Shown here: positions 17,822 through 26,398 of the stretch, one piece after another
Position numbering within the stretch: the first letter of the stretch is position 1
Layout of the letters: each line of letters begins with the position of its first letter
Assembly (NCBI GenBank): GCA_016182545.1
Contig: JACPGG010000001.1
Span: 12,393-56,685 of the forward strand
Direction of reading: 5' to 3'
Source of the DNA: Ignavibacteriales bacterium
GTDB lineage: Bacteria; Bacteroidota; Ignavibacteria; UBA10030; UBA8401
Length of the DNA stretch: 44,293 nucleotides
Position numbers and translations under genes: made by a program
Notes under the pieces: generated by a model
What the model saw: only the letters and a program-made list of their open reading frames with translations
What the model was told of the DNA's origin: nothing
The model's database searches: none

Positions 17822-18799
17822 ATGTTCTACAACATCGATTGCATTGAAGGTGCAAAAAAATATCTTGCCGATTCTTCCGTCGATCTGATCATCACCGATC
17901 CGCCGTACGGGATCAAAGGTGATACGCTCCACAAGCATTACAATCGGAATGAAAAGAATGTGCTTGATGGATATATTGAAGTTCCTGAAAGCGAATACAA
18001 AGAATTCAGCGAACGATGGATCAAAGAAGCGGAACGGGTATTGCGTCCGGGCGGCTCGATCTATATTGTGTCGGGATATTCAAATCTTCACCATATTTTG
18101 AATGCACTCGGACAGACTTCTCTCACGGAGATCAATCACATCATTTGGAAGTACAATTTTGGTGTTTACACGAAGAACAAATACATCTCTTCACACTATC
18201 ATATCCTCTATTATTGCAAGCCCGCCAAAAAAAATGCGGGCAGGCAGGGAAAGAAACCGACATTCAATACATTTTCACGCTTCTCCGATTCCGAAAAATC
18301 CGAATCGAACGGCTCGTTGAATTATCAGGACAGAGAGGATGTCTGGATCATCAACCGCGAATACAAACCGGGAAAGATCAAAAACAAGAATGAACTCCCC
18401 TCCCAACTTCTGATCAAAATGATCCAGTACTCCAGCAATCCCGGCGACACTGTGTGCGATTTCTTTTTAGGAAGTTTCTCCACTGCAAAGATCGCGATCG
18501 GGTTGGATAGGAAAGCGACCGGATTTGAAAAGAGTGCTGTCGCTTACAATCACCAGATTAAAGAGATTAAAAAAATAATTCCGGGCTCACTCCTTTCGCA
18601 ATTGAGGGTTCCGCCGAAAAATGTTCTGCACAAGCAGGGACAGCCGGTTTCGGACAAAGAAAGAAAAGAGATCGTGACAAAATTTGCAGCACTCCAAAAA
18701 AAAGGGCTGACAAAGAAGGAATCTCTCGCCGAGATCACGAAGAAAACCGGCAGAGGTTACTGGTCATTGTTGAAGATTATCGATCAAAAAAAAGTTTAG
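17822..18799 (+). CDS. Orphan DNA adenine/cytosine-N4 methyltransferase, beta-type motif order
   Basis: A 325-residue protein. The catalytic motif TDPPYGIKG is at residues 25-33 and the AdoMet-binding motif I (DTVCDFFLGSFSTAKIA) comes later, near 220; this catalytic-first order defines the beta class. The segment LPSQLLIKMIQYSSNPGD just before motif I is also typical. Such enzymes use S-adenosylmethionine to methylate the amino group of A or C in duplex DNA. A C-terminal tail (VSDKERKEIVTKFAALQKKG...GYWSLLKII) looks like a helix-turn-helix. No restriction endonuclease gene is adjacent, so it is called an orphan. Residues KPAKKNAGRQG are encoded by a small palindromic insertion that keeps the frame. 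Confidence 0.9.
   Translation: MFYNIDCIEGAKKYLADSSVDLIITDPPYGIKGDTLHKHYNRNEKNVLDGYIEVPESEYKEFSERWIKEAERVLRPGGSIYIVSGYSNLHHILNALGQTSLTEINHIIWKYNFGVYTKNKYISSHYHILYYCKPAKKNAGRQGKKPTFNTFSRFSDSEKSESNGSLNYQDREDVWIINREYKPGKIKNKNELPSQLLIKMIQYSSNPGDTVCDFFLGSFSTAKIAIGLDRKATGFEKSAVAYNHQIKEIKKIIPGSLLSQLRVPPKNVLHKQGQPVSDKERKEIVTKFAALQKKGLTKKESLAEITKKTGRGYWSLLKIIDQKKV
18220..18250 (+). repeat. Small palindromic insertion inside the methyltransferase gene
   Basis: GCCCGC (18220-18225) and GCGGGC (18236-18241) flank an A-rich loop and are followed by AGGCAGGGA, which resembles the CCTGCC...GGCAGG pieces of the intergenic repeats at 17662-17686 and 26231-26250. It adds about ten basic residues without disturbing the frame. 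Confidence 0.45.
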
Positions 18800-19117
18800 T
18801 CATGGTGATCGAGTCACACCGTTTTTAGTTTTGACGAGTCGAACCATGACCCTTCGACGCGTCCGGATTAAAAAAACAATCGGGACTTCCGCCATGCAGA
18901 CGGCGGACAAGTGCTCGGGCGGCTAATCCTTTTTACTATTGAACGATGATAAATAACACTCAAAAAAGAAAATGAAAATCTCCCGTAATTTTTGTATCTT
19001 TGTGGTGTAATGAAGCACCTCAACACTCACATCGGCATCCATCGTTAACGACGCAGTCTCCTCTGCTCCCTTTTTCATTTTAAACATTCGAAACCGATTC
19101 CAATTTATTCTATTACT
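18800..19117 (+). repeat. Gene-free stretch with dispersed repeat pieces upstream of prfC
   Basis: The first half is repeat-like: GTCATGGT (18799-18806) pairs with ACCATGAC (18843-18850), and TCCGCCATGCAGACGGCGGA at 18888-18907 followed by CAAGTGCTCGGGCGG is a palindromic element related to those at 29751 and 35936. The second half is the upstream region of prfC with a promoter-like TATCTTTG. No RNA gene or ORF of note was seen. Confidence 0.65.
18995..19002 (+). promoter_or_regulatory. Candidate -7 element for prfC (TATCTTTG)
   Basis: TATCTTTG matches the TAnnTTTG -7 consensus of Bacteroidota sigma factor exactly and sits in the context TTTTTGTATCTTTGTGG. It would give a leader of about 110 bases before the prfC ATG. 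A matching TTG at -33 is not clear, which lowers the confidence. Confidence 0.5.
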
Positions 19118-20728
19118 ATGAGCATTCTCAAAGAGATACAAAAACGAAAGACTTTCGCGATTATCAGTCACCCAGACGCGGGAAAAACAACGCTGACGGA
19201 AAAACTGCTGCTGTACAGCGGTGCGATCCACATCGCTGGAGCGGTGAAGTCGAACAAGATCAAAAAGACCGCCGCATCGGATTTTATGGAGATCGAAAAG
19301 CAGCGGGGCATTTCGGTAACGACGTCGGTGCTGTCGTTCGAATATGCAGGATACAAGATCAACCTGCTCGACACGCCGGGCCACAAAGATTTTGCTGAAG
19401 ATACGTACCGCACATTGACGGCAGTGGACAGCGTCATTCTCGTCATCGATTGCGTGAAAGGTGTTGAGGAGCAGACCGAAAAACTGATGGGGGTCTGCCG
19501 TATGCGCAAAACACCGGTGATCATCTTCATCAACAAGCTGGATCGCGAAGGAAGAAATCCCGTCGAGCTGCTCGACGAGATCGAACAGAAATTGGATATC
19601 CGCGTCCGCCCGCTCAGCTGGCCTCTTGGTATCGGTTCGTCATTCAAGGGGGTCTATAATCTGTACAAGAATAGTTTTGCATTCTTCAAACCGAGCAAGC
19701 AGACGATCGAAGATGACGTGCAGGTGTTCCAGGGATTGAATGATCCTCTCTTGCAGGAATCGTTCGGTGCCGATGCTCAGAAACTTCGTAATGATGTCGA
19801 GCTCATTAACGGTGTGTACGAGGAATTCACCGTGGAAAAATATTCTTCCGGAGATGTCGCTCCGGTCTTTTTCGGCAGTGCGTTGAATAATTTCGGCGTA
19901 CAGGAATTGCTGAACACATTCGTCGAGATCGCCCCGTCCCCGAGACAACGTGAGACGACAAAAGGAATGGTTGAACCTCACAACGAACATTTCAGCGGAT
20001 TCGTTTTCAAGATCCATGCGAACCTCGATCCGAAACACAGGGACAGGATCGCGTTCCTGCGCGTCTGTTCGGGAAAATTCGAGCGGAATACATTCTATCA
20101 TCATGTCCGTTTGGACCGTGACATCAAGTTTCCCAATCCGGCAAGTTTCATGGCGCAGAACAAAAGTTTGCTGGAAGAGGCGTACCCCGGCGACGTGATC
20201 GGTCTGTATGATTCAGGAACATTTGCAATCGGCGATACGCTGACCGAAGGGGAAGGCTTCATGTACAAAGGTATCCCCCGCTTCTCACCGGAAGTGTTCA
20301 AAGAACTCCGCAACAACGATCCGTTCAAGACGAAGCAGTTGGAAAAAGGGATCGCACAGTTGACCGACGAAGGATTGGCGCAGCTGTTCACACATAATAT
20401 CAATCCGAACCGGAAAGTGATCGGCGTGGTGGGCGAACTGCAGTTCGATGTTTTGAAGTATCGTCTGCTGAATGAGTTCGGCGCGAGCTGCGACTTTGTT
20501 CCCATCACGGCACACAAAGCGTGCTGGGTGCAGTATGCCGACAAGAGCGATGTGGAAGAGTTATTTTACATTCGAGCAAATTTTCTCTACCGCGACAAGA
20601 ACAACAATCTCGTTTTCCTTGCAGAATCTGAGTACGCGCTCCGGATGGCGACGGGGAAAAATCCGAAAGCGAAATTTCTCTTCAGCGTGGAGCATAACGA
20701 CCAAACGGTGGAAATGGAAACAGTGTGA
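19118..20728 (+). CDS. prfC: Peptide chain release factor 3
   Basis: A 536-residue translational GTPase that removes RF1 or RF2 from the ribosome after peptide release. G-domain motifs are all present: G1 SHPDAGKTT (residues 17-25), the G2 region with the switch sequence [10 protein letters not shown]3 DTPGHKDF, G4 NKLDREG and the SFKGVYNLY segment typical of RF3. Domains II and III follow, with [11 protein letters not shown] near the C-terminus. Length matches the family. The gene stands alone, with repeat-rich DNA upstream and 195 bases of non-coding DNA downstream. Confidence 0.97.
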   Translation: MSILKEIQKRKTFAIISHPDAGKTTLTEKLLLYSGAIHIAGAVKSNKIKKTAASDFMEIEKQRGISVTTSVLSFEYAGYKINLLDTPGHKDFAEDTYRTLTAVDSVILVIDCVKGVEEQTEKLMGVCRMRKTPVIIFINKLDREGRNPVELLDEIEQKLDIRVRPLSWPLGIGSSFKGVYNLYKNSFAFFKPSKQTIEDDVQVFQGLNDPLLQESFGADAQKLRNDVELINGVYEEFTVEKYSSGDVAPVFFGSALNNFGVQELLNTFVEIAPSPRQRETTKGMVEPHNEHFSGFVFKIHANLDPKHRDRIAFLRVCSGKFERNTFYHHVRLDRDIKFPNPASFMAQNKSLLEEAYPGDVIGLYDSGTFAIGDTLTEGEGFMYKGIPRFSPEVFKELRNNDPFKTKQLEKGIAQLTDEGLAQLFTHNINPNRKVIGVVGELQFDVLKYRLLNEFGASCDFVPITAHKACWVQYADKSDVEELFYIRANFLYRDKNNNLVFLAESEYALRMATGKNPKAKFLFSVEHNDQTVEMETV

Positions 20729-20869
20729 TGACATATCGCTGACCATGGGTCGCTGGACCGCCAATTTTTCGGAATTTACTTCCATGCTCAGCATTGTAAA
20801 ATTATCGAAGGTTAATTTCTCCCCTTCTCTCCTACCAAAAAATCCCTTACATTTCATTATTCAAATTTA

Positions 20870-20900
20870 GATTTTCCAAATCCCGAAGAATTGGAAAATC
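20870..20900 (+). repeat. Palindromic repeat GATTTTCCAA...TTGGAAAATC in the leader of the GH97 gene
   Basis: A 10-bp perfect inverted repeat (20870-20879 and 20891-20900) with an 11-base loop. The same palindrome is found at 42872-42908 and, as one arm with its own small symmetry, at 35967-35983. Here it ends 23 bases before the GH97 start codon, directly ahead of the AAAGGAG ribosome site, so it would be part of the leader. Confidence 0.8.
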
Positions 20901-20923
20901 TTTACCTCAAAGGAGACCATTCC

Positions 20924-23071
20924 ATGAAATCATTTCTTTCTCTTCTGCTCGTTATTATTCTTACTATTGCTGCAACGGCACAAACCATCCAGTCCCCCAA
21001 TAAAAAACTTTCGCTTGCATTCTCATTGTCGCAGGATGGCGAGCCGACGTACCAATTGAATTTCGGGAAGAAGCAGGTCATCCTTCCAAGCAAACTCGGG
21101 ATTGAAATTAAAGATCAGACTCCGTTCCTGAGGACATTTGTCATTGCGAACGTTGAATCGTCGCTGGTGGATGAATCGTGGGATCCGGTCTGGGGCGAAG
21201 TGAAAACGATCCGCAGCAACTACCGCGAACTGAAAGTGGCGTTGACGCAGATGGCGAACAAACCGCGGACAATGATCGTCACATTCCGTCTCTTCGATGA
21301 CGGACTCGGGTTCCGGTACGAATTCCCGCAGCAGGACCACCTGGGATATTTCACCGTATCGAATGAAAGAACCGAATTCAAACTCGCCGGCAACCACAAG
21401 GCATTCTGGATTCCGGGGGACTTCGACACGAATGAGTACGAATATCACGAAACGGCATTATCCGACGTCGATGCAACGTACGGATTTTCCGCGACGGAGA
21501 TCGCCACACGGACGGTGATCGGGAAGAATTTCGTGCAGACGCCGCTGATGATGAAATCGGCGGACGGGCTCTATATCAATATCTCCGAGGCGGCGCTGGT
21601 GAATTATCCCGCCATGTGCGTCGAGATCAATAAAGAGAGTTTCACACTCATCTCCACTATCGCCCCGGATCCGGTCGGCAACAAAGCATATCTTCAAGCG
21701 CCGGCAAAGACTCCCTGGCGCACGGTGATGGTAAGCGACAAAGCGACCGACATCCTCGCATCCAAAATGATTTTGAACCTCAACGAGCCGTCCAAGATCG
21801 CCGATGTTTCGTGGATCAAACCGCAAAAGATGGTCGGCGTCTGGTGGGAACTGCATGTCGGAAAATCGACGTGGAATTATGCCGACACGAACAACGTGCA
21901 GCTCGTCACAACCGACTGGAACAAATTGAAACCGAACGGCAAACACGGCGCAACGACGGAGCGGGTAAAGTACTACATCGACTTCGCTTCGAAGCACGGC
22001 ATTGACGGCGTGCTGGTGGAAGGATGGAATGTCGGATGGGAGGATTGGTTCGGACAGTGGAAAGAAGAAGTGTTCGATTTCGTCACGCCGTATCCCGACT
22101 TTGATGTGGACGCGTTGCAGAAGTACGCGGCGGAAAAAGGAGTGAAACTCGTCATGCATCACGAGACGTCCGCCTCTGTTACAAATTATGAACGCAGAAT
22201 GGACGAAGCATTTCAATTCATGAAAGAGCATGGGTACGATGCGGTCAAGACCGGTTATGTCGGCAAGATCATTCCGCGCGGAGAATTTCATGACGGACAA
22301 TGGATGGTGAATCATTACATCCGTGTTGCGGAAAAGGCGGCGAAGTACAAGATCATGATCGATGCGCATGAACCGGTCCGCCCGACCGGATTACATCGCA
22401 CGTATCCGAACTGGCTCGCGTGCGAAGCGGCGCGCGGCAACGAGTTCAACGGATGGAGCAACGGCAACAAACCGGATCACGAAACAGTCCTCGCCTTCAC
22501 CCGACTGCTCGGCGGGCCGATGGATTACACGCCGGGAATTTTCCAGATAAAAATGGATTATTACAATCCCAATAAGAAAGAACAGGTACACACAACGCTC
22601 GTAAAGCAGCTGGCGTTGTATGTAACGATGTACAGTCCGCTGCACATGGCGGCGGACCTGCCGGAAAATTACGACCGATTCCCCGACGCATTTCAATTCA
22701 TAAAGGATGTCGCGATGGATTGGGATGACTCAAAATACATCGATGCGGAACCGGGAGATTTTGTCACCGTCGCGCGCAAAGCGAAGAATCGAAACGATGA
22801 ATGGTACCTCGGCGCGATCACGGATGAGAACGCCCGCACATCGACCGTACCGCTGAATTTTCTCGATGCAAAAAAGAAATATGTCGCAACGATCTACGCC
22901 GATGCCGCCGATGCGCACTGGGAGAAGAATCCGATGGCATACAAGATCGAAAAGTTTCTCGTCAACGGTAAGACCGCGTTGAAACTGCAGCTCGCCCCCG
23001 GCGGCGGCGCGGCGGTGAGCATCACACCGGCAACGAAAGAGGATGAGAAAAAATTGAAGAGTTACAGGTGA
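20924..23071 (+). CDS. Glycoside hydrolase family 97 (alpha-glucosidase/alpha-galactosidase type)
   Basis: About 715 residues from the ATG at 20924, which follows AAAGGAG and opens a signal peptide (MKSFLSLLLVIILTIAATAQ); the frame is open to 20891 but without such features. The mature protein has the N-terminal beta-sandwich of GH97 (SPNKKLSLAFSLSQDGEP), the (beta/alpha)8 barrel with VGVWWELHVGKSTW, GVLVEGWNVGWEDWFGQW, MHHETSA and DAHEPVRPTG, the CEAARGNEFN segment, and a C-terminal beta domain. GH97 enzymes such as SusB cleave alpha-linked glucose or galactose from oligosaccharides in the periplasm. I cannot decide between the inverting and retaining subgroups by eye. It is not part of a sus-like gene cluster here. 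Confidence 0.93.
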   Translation: MKSFLSLLLVIILTIAATAQTIQSPNKKLSLAFSLSQDGEPTYQLNFGKKQVILPSKLGIEIKDQTPFLRTFVIANVESSLVDESWDPVWGEVKTIRSNYRELKVALTQMANKPRTMIVTFRLFDDGLGFRYEFPQQDHLGYFTVSNERTEFKLAGNHKAFWIPGDFDTNEYEYHETALSDVDATYGFSATEIATRTVIGKNFVQTPLMMKSADGLYINISEAALVNYPAMCVEINKESFTLISTIAPDPVGNKAYLQAPAKTPWRTVMVSDKATDILASKMILNLNEPSKIADVSWIKPQKMVGVWWELHVGKSTWNYADTNNVQLVTTDWNKLKPNGKHGATTERVKYYIDFASKHGIDGVLVEGWNVGWEDWFGQWKEEVFDFVTPYPDFDVDALQKYAAEKGVKLVMHHETSASVTNYERRMDEAFQFMKEHGYDAVKTGYVGKIIPRGEFHDGQWMVNHYIRVAEKAAKYKIMIDAHEPVRPTGLHRTYPNWLACEAARGNEFNGWSNGNKPDHETVLAFTRLLGGPMDYTPGIFQIKMDYYNPNKKEQVHTTLVKQLALYVTMYSPLHMAADLPENYDRFPDAFQFIKDVAMDWDDSKYIDAEPGDFVTVARKAKNRNDEWYLGAITDENARTSTVPLNFLDAKKKYVATIYADAADAHWEKNPMAYKIEKFLVNGKTALKLQLAPGGGAAVSITPATKEDEKKLKSYR

Positions 23072-23210
23072 AGTAAATTTCGATTAGCAATCTCCAAATC
23101 ACAAATAAATTTCAAATCACAATACTCAACCATCGGAATTTGAATTTTTGGATATTATGTGAGTTTTGGTCTTTGTAATTTGGAATTTTCTGAACTATGC
23201 ACATCTCATC

Positions 23211-23816
23211 ATGAAAAATTTTTTCCGATTTGTACTGTGTTTCTTACTGCTTTCGTGCGGAAAGACATATTCCCCCGAGCAGGAAGCATACATCTCCACC
23301 GTCACACAGGCGCGCATCGAGAAGGACTTCTGGATGGAAAACGATCCCACCTCTCCATTCAAGAAGGACTCGACCGCACATTTTTCTCCGCTGAAGTATT
23401 ACGACGTCGATCCTGGATTTGTTTTCAAAAGTGTGCTGTTCGAGCATGAGCAGAAGGATACAGTTATCATTTTCGGCACCAAGGGAGAGGAACGGAAGGT
23501 AGTGAAGTATGGTTACGTCCTCTGGGAGCGCGGGAGCGGTACAAAAAGCATTCATGTCTATAAAGGAACAAGCAGGACGGGATATGAATATTATAGCATC
23601 TGGTTCACCGATAAGACGACAGGAAAAGAGACATACCACGTGGGACGCTACATAGACTTTGAACTAAATCCCGATAAGAATTTCATCTATACAATCGATT
23701 TTAACGGAGCATACAATCCGTACTGCGCATACAGCGCTCAATACTCATGTGCAATTCCGTCAAAGGACGACCACATCGACGCCGCAATCGAAGCGGGAGA
23801 AAAGAATTTCCATTAA
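23211..23816 (+). CDS. DUF1684-family lipoprotein
   Basis: About 201 residues from the ATG at 23211, chosen because it begins a lipoprotein signal (MKNFFRFVLCFLLLSC, Cys16). The C-terminal half carries the DUF1684 signature: YIDFELNPDKNFIYTIDFNGAYNPYCAYS and then YSCAIPSKDD with a closing AIEAGEKNF. This family of exported proteins is widespread but its activity is not known to me; the conserved NPYCAYS/YSC cysteines are present. The region upstream (23080-23200) contains AAATCACAAAT and TTTGGAATTT phrases that look like another dispersed repeat. It is followed by the CorA-like gene 32 bases later. Confidence 0.85.
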   Translation: MKNFFRFVLCFLLLSCGKTYSPEQEAYISTVTQARIEKDFWMENDPTSPFKKDSTAHFSPLKYYDVDPGFVFKSVLFEHEQKDTVIIFGTKGEERKVVKYGYVLWERGSGTKSIHVYKGTSRTGYEYYSIWFTDKTTGKETYHVGRYIDFELNPDKNFIYTIDFNGAYNPYCAYSAQYSCAIPSKDDHIDAAIEAGEKNFH

Positions 23817-23848
23817 AGAGTGCTGTCTGTATCTGAAAGGGGCTCCTC

Positions 23849-24829
23849 ATGATCAAACAATATTCCATTCTGAACAACTCGTTAGTTGAAACGACCGATC
23901 AACCGGGCTCGGTGATCGTCTCGATCAATCCCGATCAACAGGAGCGGGCATCACTTTGTTCCATGTACCATATCGACGAACATACGCTCGCATCCGCGCT
24001 CGACCCCGACGAAGTGTCGCGCATCGAATTGTCGGATACCACGACGTCCCTGATCTGGAAACGGGCGTTGAACTGTTCCGCCAAGGATAATTTCTATTTC
24101 AATGTCGGATCATTCGGTATCTTTTTGACGGGGGACAATCTTGTGGTTGTGGCAGAAGAAGAATTGACACTGCTGGGAAGCGGAAGCCGTCATAATATAA
24201 AATTCACGACGCCGCTTGAACTGCTTCTCGCGATCATCCTCGGAACGATACAGCATTACCTGGGACATTTGAAGGTGATCAAGATGATCGCGCACGACCT
24301 GCAGCGACGCATCAACACATCGATGGCGAACGAACATCTGATCCAGATGTTCAATCTGAGCGAAAGCCTCGTGTATTATACGAATGCCATCAGCGCCAAT
24401 GGCATCGTGCTCGGCCGACTGCGGACACTTGCCGATAAATTGAACTACGAACCGCGCATCATTGAGATCATCGACGATATCGTGATCGAGAATAATCAGT
24501 GTTTGCGGCAGGCGGAAATCTACTCCACTGTTTTTTCGGGATTGATGGATGCACGCGGTTCGCTGGTGAACAACAACATGAGCATGCTGCTGAAGAATCT
24601 CACCATCATCAACATCGTGTTCCTTCCGCTGAATCTCATCGCCGGGATCGGCGGGATGTCGGAATTCAGCATGATGACGCACGGGATCGACTGGCGCATT
24701 TCGTATGCGGTATTCTTTGCGGCAATGGTTGTCCTCGGATGGATCACCGCGTACGTTCTTGGGAAGGTGAATTTTACCAGCATGAATCCGTTCGAGATAT
24801 TCCGGCTCAAACGAAAAAAATTCCACTGA
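23849..24829 (+). CDS. CorA-type magnesium/divalent cation channel with GMS instead of GMN
   Basis: A 326-residue protein with the CorA layout: a large cytosolic N-terminal alpha/beta domain, a long helix (about 190-250) and two C-terminal membrane helices (about 250-268 and 285-310). The ribosome site AAAGGGG precedes the ATG. In CorA and ZntB the loop after the first membrane helix carries the Gly-Met-Asn selectivity motif; here it reads GIGGMSEFSMM, that is Gly269-Met270-Ser271. This is probably a subfamily trait rather than damage, since the rest is intact, but it leaves the transported ion uncertain. The gene may be co-transcribed with the SnoaL-like and LRR genes downstream (spacings 37 and 11 bases). 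Confidence 0.88.
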   Translation: MIKQYSILNNSLVETTDQPGSVIVSINPDQQERASLCSMYHIDEHTLASALDPDEVSRIELSDTTTSLIWKRALNCSAKDNFYFNVGSFGIFLTGDNLVVVAEEELTLLGSGSRHNIKFTTPLELLLAIILGTIQHYLGHLKVIKMIAHDLQRRINTSMANEHLIQMFNLSESLVYYTNAISANGIVLGRLRTLADKLNYEPRIIEIIDDIVIENNQCLRQAEIYSTVFSGLMDARGSLVNNNMSMLLKNLTIINIVFLPLNLIAGIGGMSEFSMMTHGIDWRISYAVFFAAMVVLGWITAYVLGKVNFTSMNPFEIFRLKRKKFH

Positions 24830-24866
24830 CAGTTTCACGTGACCATAGATTCTCAGGCATGCACAC

Positions 24867-25229
24867 ATGAATACCGTTGACACACTGAATGCCGTCAGGG
24901 CATTCAACGAAGCGTTCAACAACCATGACGTTGACCGCATTATGGATGCGATGACCGACGACTGCATCTTTGAAAGCACCGCCCCGCCTCCGGACGGCAT
25001 CCGCTTCACAGGCAAAAAGGCAGTCAGAGAGTACTGGGAAAAATTTTTCGCACATTCTCCCGATGCATTGTTCGAAACTGAAGAGATCTTTGCGGATGAG
25101 AACCGCTGTGTTGTCCGATGGATATACAGAAAGACAAAGGATGGCAAGCCATGGCATCTTCGCGGGATCGACATGTTCCGTGTCCGTGACGGAAAAATTG
25201 CAGAGAAACTTTCGTATGTAAAAGGATAA
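24867..25229 (+). CDS. SnoaL-like (NTF2-fold) protein
   Basis: A 120-residue single-domain protein with the NTF2-like pattern: an N-terminal helix pair (AVRAFNEAFNNHDVDRIMDAMTDDCIFEST), a loop with FTGKKAVREYWEKFF and a C-terminal beta-sheet (RCVVRWIYR... HLRGIDMFRVRDGKIAEKLSYVKG). The order and the GxDMFRVRDGKI ending are typical of SnoaL-like ketosteroid-isomerase relatives, which include isomerases, hydrolases and non-catalytic binders. No specific substrate can be inferred. It is located between the CorA-like gene and the LRR protein, in the same direction. Confidence 0.85.
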   Translation: MNTVDTLNAVRAFNEAFNNHDVDRIMDAMTDDCIFESTAPPPDGIRFTGKKAVREYWEKFFAHSPDALFETEEIFADENRCVVRWIYRKTKDGKPWHLRGIDMFRVRDGKIAEKLSYVKG

Positions 25230-25240
25230 CAACATTAAGT

Positions 25241-26140
25241 ATGACCATCGGCGATCTGTATGAAACACTGCAAGCAAGTTATACTCACGATAATCTTCAA
25301 AAGATCACCCGGAAGATCATCGACCTGCACAGGAACGATCAGACGAATGCCCTGATGATAATGATGAAGGCTGTCGGGGAACAGCAGCAGCAAAAAAAGG
25401 AGCACGGCAGCAAGGCATTCTATAAATTGATGATGACCTACCATCCGGACAGGCTGCATTTCTACCGGAACGAGATCGATAAACTGTACGCCGCACATGA
25501 TCTGGAGGAATTGAAGCGGTATGCTCATATCTTTACCGCACTTGAACTCGAATCGACACTCATCGTACTGAAAAAACCGCAAGCGAACACTTCCGCGTAC
25601 TCCGACCTCTGGGAAAGCGTCCGCGAGGAATCGGAACAAGTTGATGACGAAGAATTTGGTGAGGAGGCGGACGAAGATCTCGGCGATGAATTTGACGGTC
25701 TCGCACTGCGCAATAATTTCTTCACCGTATTTAAACGGACTGTCTACGGCAACAGAAAGATCGAACTCCCCTATTACTATCTGGAAGATCTCGATTCGCT
25801 GGATCTTGCGGGAAGCGAGATCGACGACCTTGACGGGATAAAATATTGCAAGCATCTTATCACGTTGGAATTGTCATCGAACCGCATCACCGATATTTCA
25901 GAACTGGCATCGTTGACGATGCTGCAGGAGGCGTATCTCGCCAACAATCGTATCGGGTACATCGACGGTCTGGGTTTTCTCAACGATCTTCGCGCGGTCG
26001 ATCTTTCGTACAACGATATCGACGACCTCACTCCTCTCTTCAGATTGGATCATCTGGAATATGTGAATATCACCGGCAACCCGGTCCGTTCGAAACAGAT
26101 CGACACGTTGCAAAAGAAAGGGATCATCATCATTATTTAA
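25241..26140 (+). CDS. Leucine-rich repeat protein with an N-terminal J-domain-like HPD segment
   Basis: A 299-residue protein without a signal peptide. Residues 58-100 (KAFYKLMMTYHPDRLHFY...) contain His68-Pro-Asp in a helix-loop-helix setting like that of DnaJ J-domains, though the flanking helices are not a standard J-domain. A very acidic linker (about 125-155, EESEQVDDEEFGEEADED) follows. The C-terminal half is a run of about five SDS22/internalin-type leucine-rich repeats (LDSLDLAGSEIDDLDG, LITLELSSNRITDISE, LQEAYLANNRIGYIDG, LRAVDLSYNDIDDLTP, LEYVNITGNPV). Probably a cytosolic protein-binding adaptor; function unknown. Confidence 0.8.
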   Translation: MTIGDLYETLQASYTHDNLQKITRKIIDLHRNDQTNALMIMMKAVGEQQQQKKEHGSKAFYKLMMTYHPDRLHFYRNEIDKLYAAHDLEELKRYAHIFTALELESTLIVLKKPQANTSAYSDLWESVREESEQVDDEEFGEEADEDLGDEFDGLALRNNFFTVFKRTVYGNRKIELPYYYLEDLDSLDLAGSEIDDLDGIKYCKHLITLELSSNRITDISELASLTMLQEAYLANNRIGYIDGLGFLNDLRAVDLSYNDIDDLTPLFRLDHLEYVNITGNPVRSKQIDTLQKKGIIIII

Positions 26141-26199
26141 TGTGCGTTTGAACGAATCTCCGTTTATTATTTAGTAGCAATCTTAAAAATGGAATTGTG

Positions 26200-26344
26200 G
26201 TCATTCTGAGGGAGTCACGTTTTTTGTGACCACCGAACCTGCCGGCAGGCAGGGAATCTGCTTGCCGCGTGGGGAACCTAACCGCACAAACCAGATTCTT
26301 CACTACGTCCCGATAAACAACATCGGGACTTCGTTCAGAATGAC
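26200..26344 (+). repeat. Dispersed repeat bounded by GTCATTCTGAG / TTCAGAATGAC
   Basis: The 258-base gap before the PHP gene contains an 11-base imperfect inverted pair at its ends (26200-26210 and 26334-26344), an internal GTCACGT...ACGTGAC-like part, CCTGCCGGCAGGCAGG at 26231-26246 and TCCCGAT...ATCGGGA at 26309-26329. It resembles non-autonomous dispersed elements common in related genomes. No ORF of interest is present. Confidence 0.7.
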
Positions 26345-26398
26345 ACGTACTCGTCTTTTTGAGACCAATTCTTCTAGCGATCACAAAGGAATCTCCAA

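Noticed and set aside
17822-18799. Restriction-modification system
   Set aside because: Neither neighbour looks like an endonuclease or specificity subunit; the methyltransferase is therefore listed as an orphan.
21458-22369. 303-codon minus-strand ORF
   Set aside because: It lies entirely within the GH97 gene on the other strand, and its sequence (rich in His, Arg, Val, Phe) looks like an antisense reading.
24110-25174. 354-codon minus-strand ORF
   Set aside because: It covers the CorA-like and SnoaL-like genes, both clear families on the plus strand.
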